From Pararoseomonas sp. SCSIO 73927 (GTDB lineage: Bacteria; Pseudomonadota; Alphaproteobacteria; Acetobacterales; Acetobacteraceae): a stretch of DNA of 64,000 bases. Below the pieces are notes generated by a model. The model was not told the origin of the DNA, did no database searches, and saw nothing but the letters and a program-made list of their open reading frames with translations. Location: positions 1,482,501-1,546,500 of the forward strand of contig NZ_CP146232.1 in the NCBI RefSeq assembly GCF_037040815.1, read 5' to 3'. Made by a program: the position numbers and the translations under genes. Within the stretch, counting starts at the first letter, position 1; each line of letters opens with the position of its first letter. Below are positions 61,988 to 64,000 of the stretch, piece after piece.

Positions 61988-64000
61988 GTGCCACTGCTGT
62001 TCCGGCTGCTAATCCTCGTCGGGATCGCGCTGCTGCCGGCGCTGGTGGCCCTGTTCTGGGGCGCCCAGGAGGAGCGGCACGCGCGAGAGGCGGCGGCGCG
62101 GGAGGAGGTGCTGCGGACGGCCCGGCTGATGGCCGCCGACCACCAGCGCATCGCCGACGGCGCGCGCCAGCTCCTCACGACGCTGGGCAATCTCCGCGCC
62201 GTGCGGGCGCTGGACGCGGCCGAGTGCCAGTCCTTCTTCGCCGCGATCATGCGGGACTTCCCGCGCTACGTCGTTCTCGCCACCGCCACGCCGGACGGGC
62301 GGGTGGTCTGCTCCGCCGACTCCTCGGCGATTGGGAACGGGGTGGGGGACCGCGACTACTTCCGCCGCGCCCTGGCGGAGAACGGCTTCGTCACCGGCGG
62401 CTTCGTCGTCGGGCGCGCCTCCGGCCAGGGCAGCTTCCACTTCTCCCAGCCTTTCCGCGACACGGGGCCCGACATGGGGCCCGATACGGGGGGGCGGGTG
62501 GCCGGGGTGGTGCACGCCGGGATCGGGCTGGACTGGCTGGCCGGGGAACTGGGCCGCATGCCGCTCCCGCCCCACGCCGTCGCCAGCGTCGTGGACCGGG
62601 ACGGGGTGGTGCTGGCGTCCCGGCCCGGGCGCGGGCAGGTCGTGGGCGAGAAGGTTCGCGGCTCCATCGCCGCGCTCGTCGGGCTTGAGGGCGAGGGCGT
62701 GGTGGACCAGGTCGGGTCCGACGGGCGGCGCCGGTTCTACGCCCATGTCCCGGCCGGGACGACGGGCACGCACACGGTCGTCGTCGGGCTGGACCGCGCC
62801 GCCCTTCTCGCCCAGGCCTCGGCGGCGGAGAGGCGCGGGGCGATGATCCTCTCCGGCACCATCCTGCTCGCGCTCCTCCTCACCGTCATCGGGGCGCGGC
62901 GCCTGGTGCGGGAGCCGGTGGACCGGCTGCTCGCGGCCTCCGAACGCTGGCGCCGGGGCGACACGGCGGCGCGCATCGCCGTCGCGCCGCGGAAGGAGGG
63001 GGAAGGGTCCGAGTTCGACCGCCTCGCCATGGCCTTCAACGCCATGGCCGAGACGGCGGAGGCGCGGGAGAGGTCGCTGCGCGAGGGCGAGGAGGCGAAT
63101 GCCCGGCTGGCCGCCATCGTCACCTCCGCGGACGACGCCATCATCAGCCTCTCCCCCGCCGACGGCACGATCATGAGCTGGAACGGGGGCGCGGAAAGCC
63201 TGTTCGGCTACCCGCCGGAGGCGGTGCTGGGCCGGCGGATCGACCTGCTGCTGCCGTCCGATGACGTGGCGGGCCCGCTGTTCCGCCGCGCCCTCTCCGG
63301 CGAGACGATCCGCGACCACGAGGCGGTGCGGGTGGCGAAGGACGGCTCGCGCATCCCCGTCGCGATCACCCTTGCGGCCATGCGGGGCGGGGATGGGCGG
63401 GTGATCGGCATCTCCGTCATCCTGCGCGACCTGCGGGAGCGGCGGGCGGCCGACCAGCAGCAGCAGCTTCTGATGCGGGAGGTGGACCACCGCGCCCGCA
63501 ACGTGATGTCCGTCGTCCGCTCCCTCGTGCAGCTCTCGCCGAAGGACGACCCGAAGGCCTTCGCCCGCGCGATCGAGGGCCGCATCTCCGCCATGGCCCG
63601 CGCCCACGGCCTGCTGGCCCAGGACCGGTGGGAGGGCGGGTCCCTGCGCACGCTGGCAGAGGGTGAGCTGGGCGGCCCCGCCGACGGCCCGCCCCAGGCG
63701 GAGCTGGAGGGCCCCGCCGTGACGCTGCGGCCGGACGCCGTGCAGCCCCTCTCCATGGTGCTGCACGAGCTGGTCACAAATTCCCGGAAGTACGGCGCCC
63801 TCTCCCGCGAGGGGGGAATGGTCGGGCTGCGCTGGTGGGCGGAGCCGGCGGGCGGCGAGAGGGACCTGCTGATCCGCTGGACCGAGCGCGGCGGGCCGCC
63901 CGTGGAGGCTCCCCCGGCGCGCAAGGGGTTCGGCTCCCGCCTGATCGAGATCAGCGTGCGCCACCAGCTACGCGGCACCTTTGCCCAGGAGTGGCCGCGG
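61988..64000 (+). CDS. Sensor histidine kinase, HWE/HisKA_2 type (3' end outside window)
   Basis: A 671-codon open frame cut by the window end. Order: N-terminal membrane segment (VPLLFRLLILVGIALLPALVALFWG), periplasmic sensor of the PDC/Cache type (about 35-280), second membrane helix (about 285-305), HAMP (about 305-360), PAS (about 375-490), then the H-box MREVDHRARNVMSVVRSLV with phospho-acceptor His501 and the N-box HELVTNSRKYGAL. The start is GTG at 61988. The ATP lid and end of the kinase domain lie beyond 64000. Ligand unknown. Confidence 0.92.
   Translation, partial: MPLLFRLLILVGIALLPALVALFWGAQEERHAREAAAREEVLRTARLMAADHQRIADGARQLLTTLGNLRAVRALDAAECQSFFAAIMRDFPRYVVLATATPDGRVVCSADSSAIGNGVGDRDYFRRALAENGFVTGGFVVGRASGQGSFHFSQPFRDTGPDMGPDTGGRVAGVVHAGIGLDWLAGELGRMPLPPHAVASVVDRDGVVLASRPGRGQVVGEKVRGSIAALVGLEGEGVVDQVGSDGRRRFYAHVPAGTTGTHTVVVGLDRAALLAQASAAERRGAMILSGTILLALLLTVIGARRLVREPVDRLLAASERWRRGDTAARIAVAPRKEGEGSEFDRLAMAFNAMAETAEARERSLREGEEANARLAAIVTSADDAIISLSPADGTIMSWNGGAESLFGYPPEAVLGRRIDLLLPSDDVAGPLFRRALSGETIRDHEAVRVAKDGSRIPVAITLAAMRGGDGRVIGISVILRDLRERRAADQQQQLLMREVDHRARNVMSVVRSLVQLSPKDDPKAFARAIEGRISAMARAHGLLAQDRWEGGSLRTLAEGELGGPADGPPQAELEGPAVTLRPDAVQPLSMVLHELVTNSRKYGALSREGGMVGLRWWAEPAGGERDLLIRWTERGGPPVEAPPARKGFGSRLIEISVRHQLRGTFAQEWPR

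Overview
The window is about 64 kb of very GC-rich DNA (roughly 70%) with dense third-position G/C coding. Its gene content fits an alphaproteobacterium of the Acetobacteraceae, most like Roseomonas and relatives. Pointers are a GcrA cell-cycle regulator, four orphan Bug-type (tripartite tricarboxylate) solute receptors, a PutA lacking its DNA-binding domain beside a divergent Lrp-type regulator, a SUV3-like helicase, an ECF41 sigma factor and clustered GANTC (CcrM-type) sites. This genus-level call is inference from gene families. No tRNA, rRNA, CRISPR array, phage or insertion-sequence gene was recognised; the region looks like ordinary chromosome.

Layout. 1-4.4 kb: 3' part of a SUV3-like helicase gene (cut by the window edge), an SDR, an SH3 lipoprotein and a small coiled-coil protein. 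4.5-8.7 kb: putA and divergent putR. 8.7-12.9 kb: a gamma-glutamyltransferase gene divergent from a GntR-Bug-GAF set whose genes overlap by a few bases. 13.3-18.4 kb: GST, MaoC, a large acidic unknown, an enoyl-CoA hydratase and a two-subunit 3-oxoacid CoA-transferase. 18.6-23.7 kb: DUF900 hydrolase, DEDDh exonuclease, transglutaminase, and a TPP-riboswitch-led periplasmic binding protein. 24-26 kb: two convergent UDP-sugar enzymes. 26.5-30.9 kb: CorA transporter, methionine-salvage mtnB-mtnD-mtnC, tatA and a CHAP lipoprotein. 31-36.8 kb: AhpD-like protein + ECF41 sigma factor, an oxidoreductase, two hydrolases and a Bug receptor. 37-42.4 kb: truB-rpsO facing dnaK-dnaJ across a 785-bp spacer. 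42.8-50.6 kb: Bug receptor, hydrolase, MFS, DegT aminotransferase, gcrA, amidase, BaiN-type flavoprotein. 50.9-55 kb: HdeD, a WYL-like protein and a tonB-exbD-exbB operon. 55.2-64 kb: ALDH, Bug receptor, M3 peptidase, MYG1-like protein and a sensor histidine kinase cut by the window end.

The most striking non-coding signal is a family of about ten composite intergenic repeats, each near 250 bp, built from up to three stem-loop modules. Nearly every gene-free gap above 240 bp holds one. The gene-proximal hairpin usually starts 8-35 nt after a stop codon. Read from the gene it has a GGAA (GNRA-type) tetraloop, and its arms differ between copies while staying paired. I read it as a 3'-end (terminator or mRNA-stability) element that spread as a repeat.

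Other points of interest are a 14-bp tandem array between the CoA-transferase genes, a gap before dnaJ with DnaA-box-like sequences and six GANTC sites (origin candidate, with contrary evidence noted), a GANTC ladder upstream of gcrA, a G17/C14 hairpin between convergent genes, and a family-5 binding protein under a TPP riboswitch.
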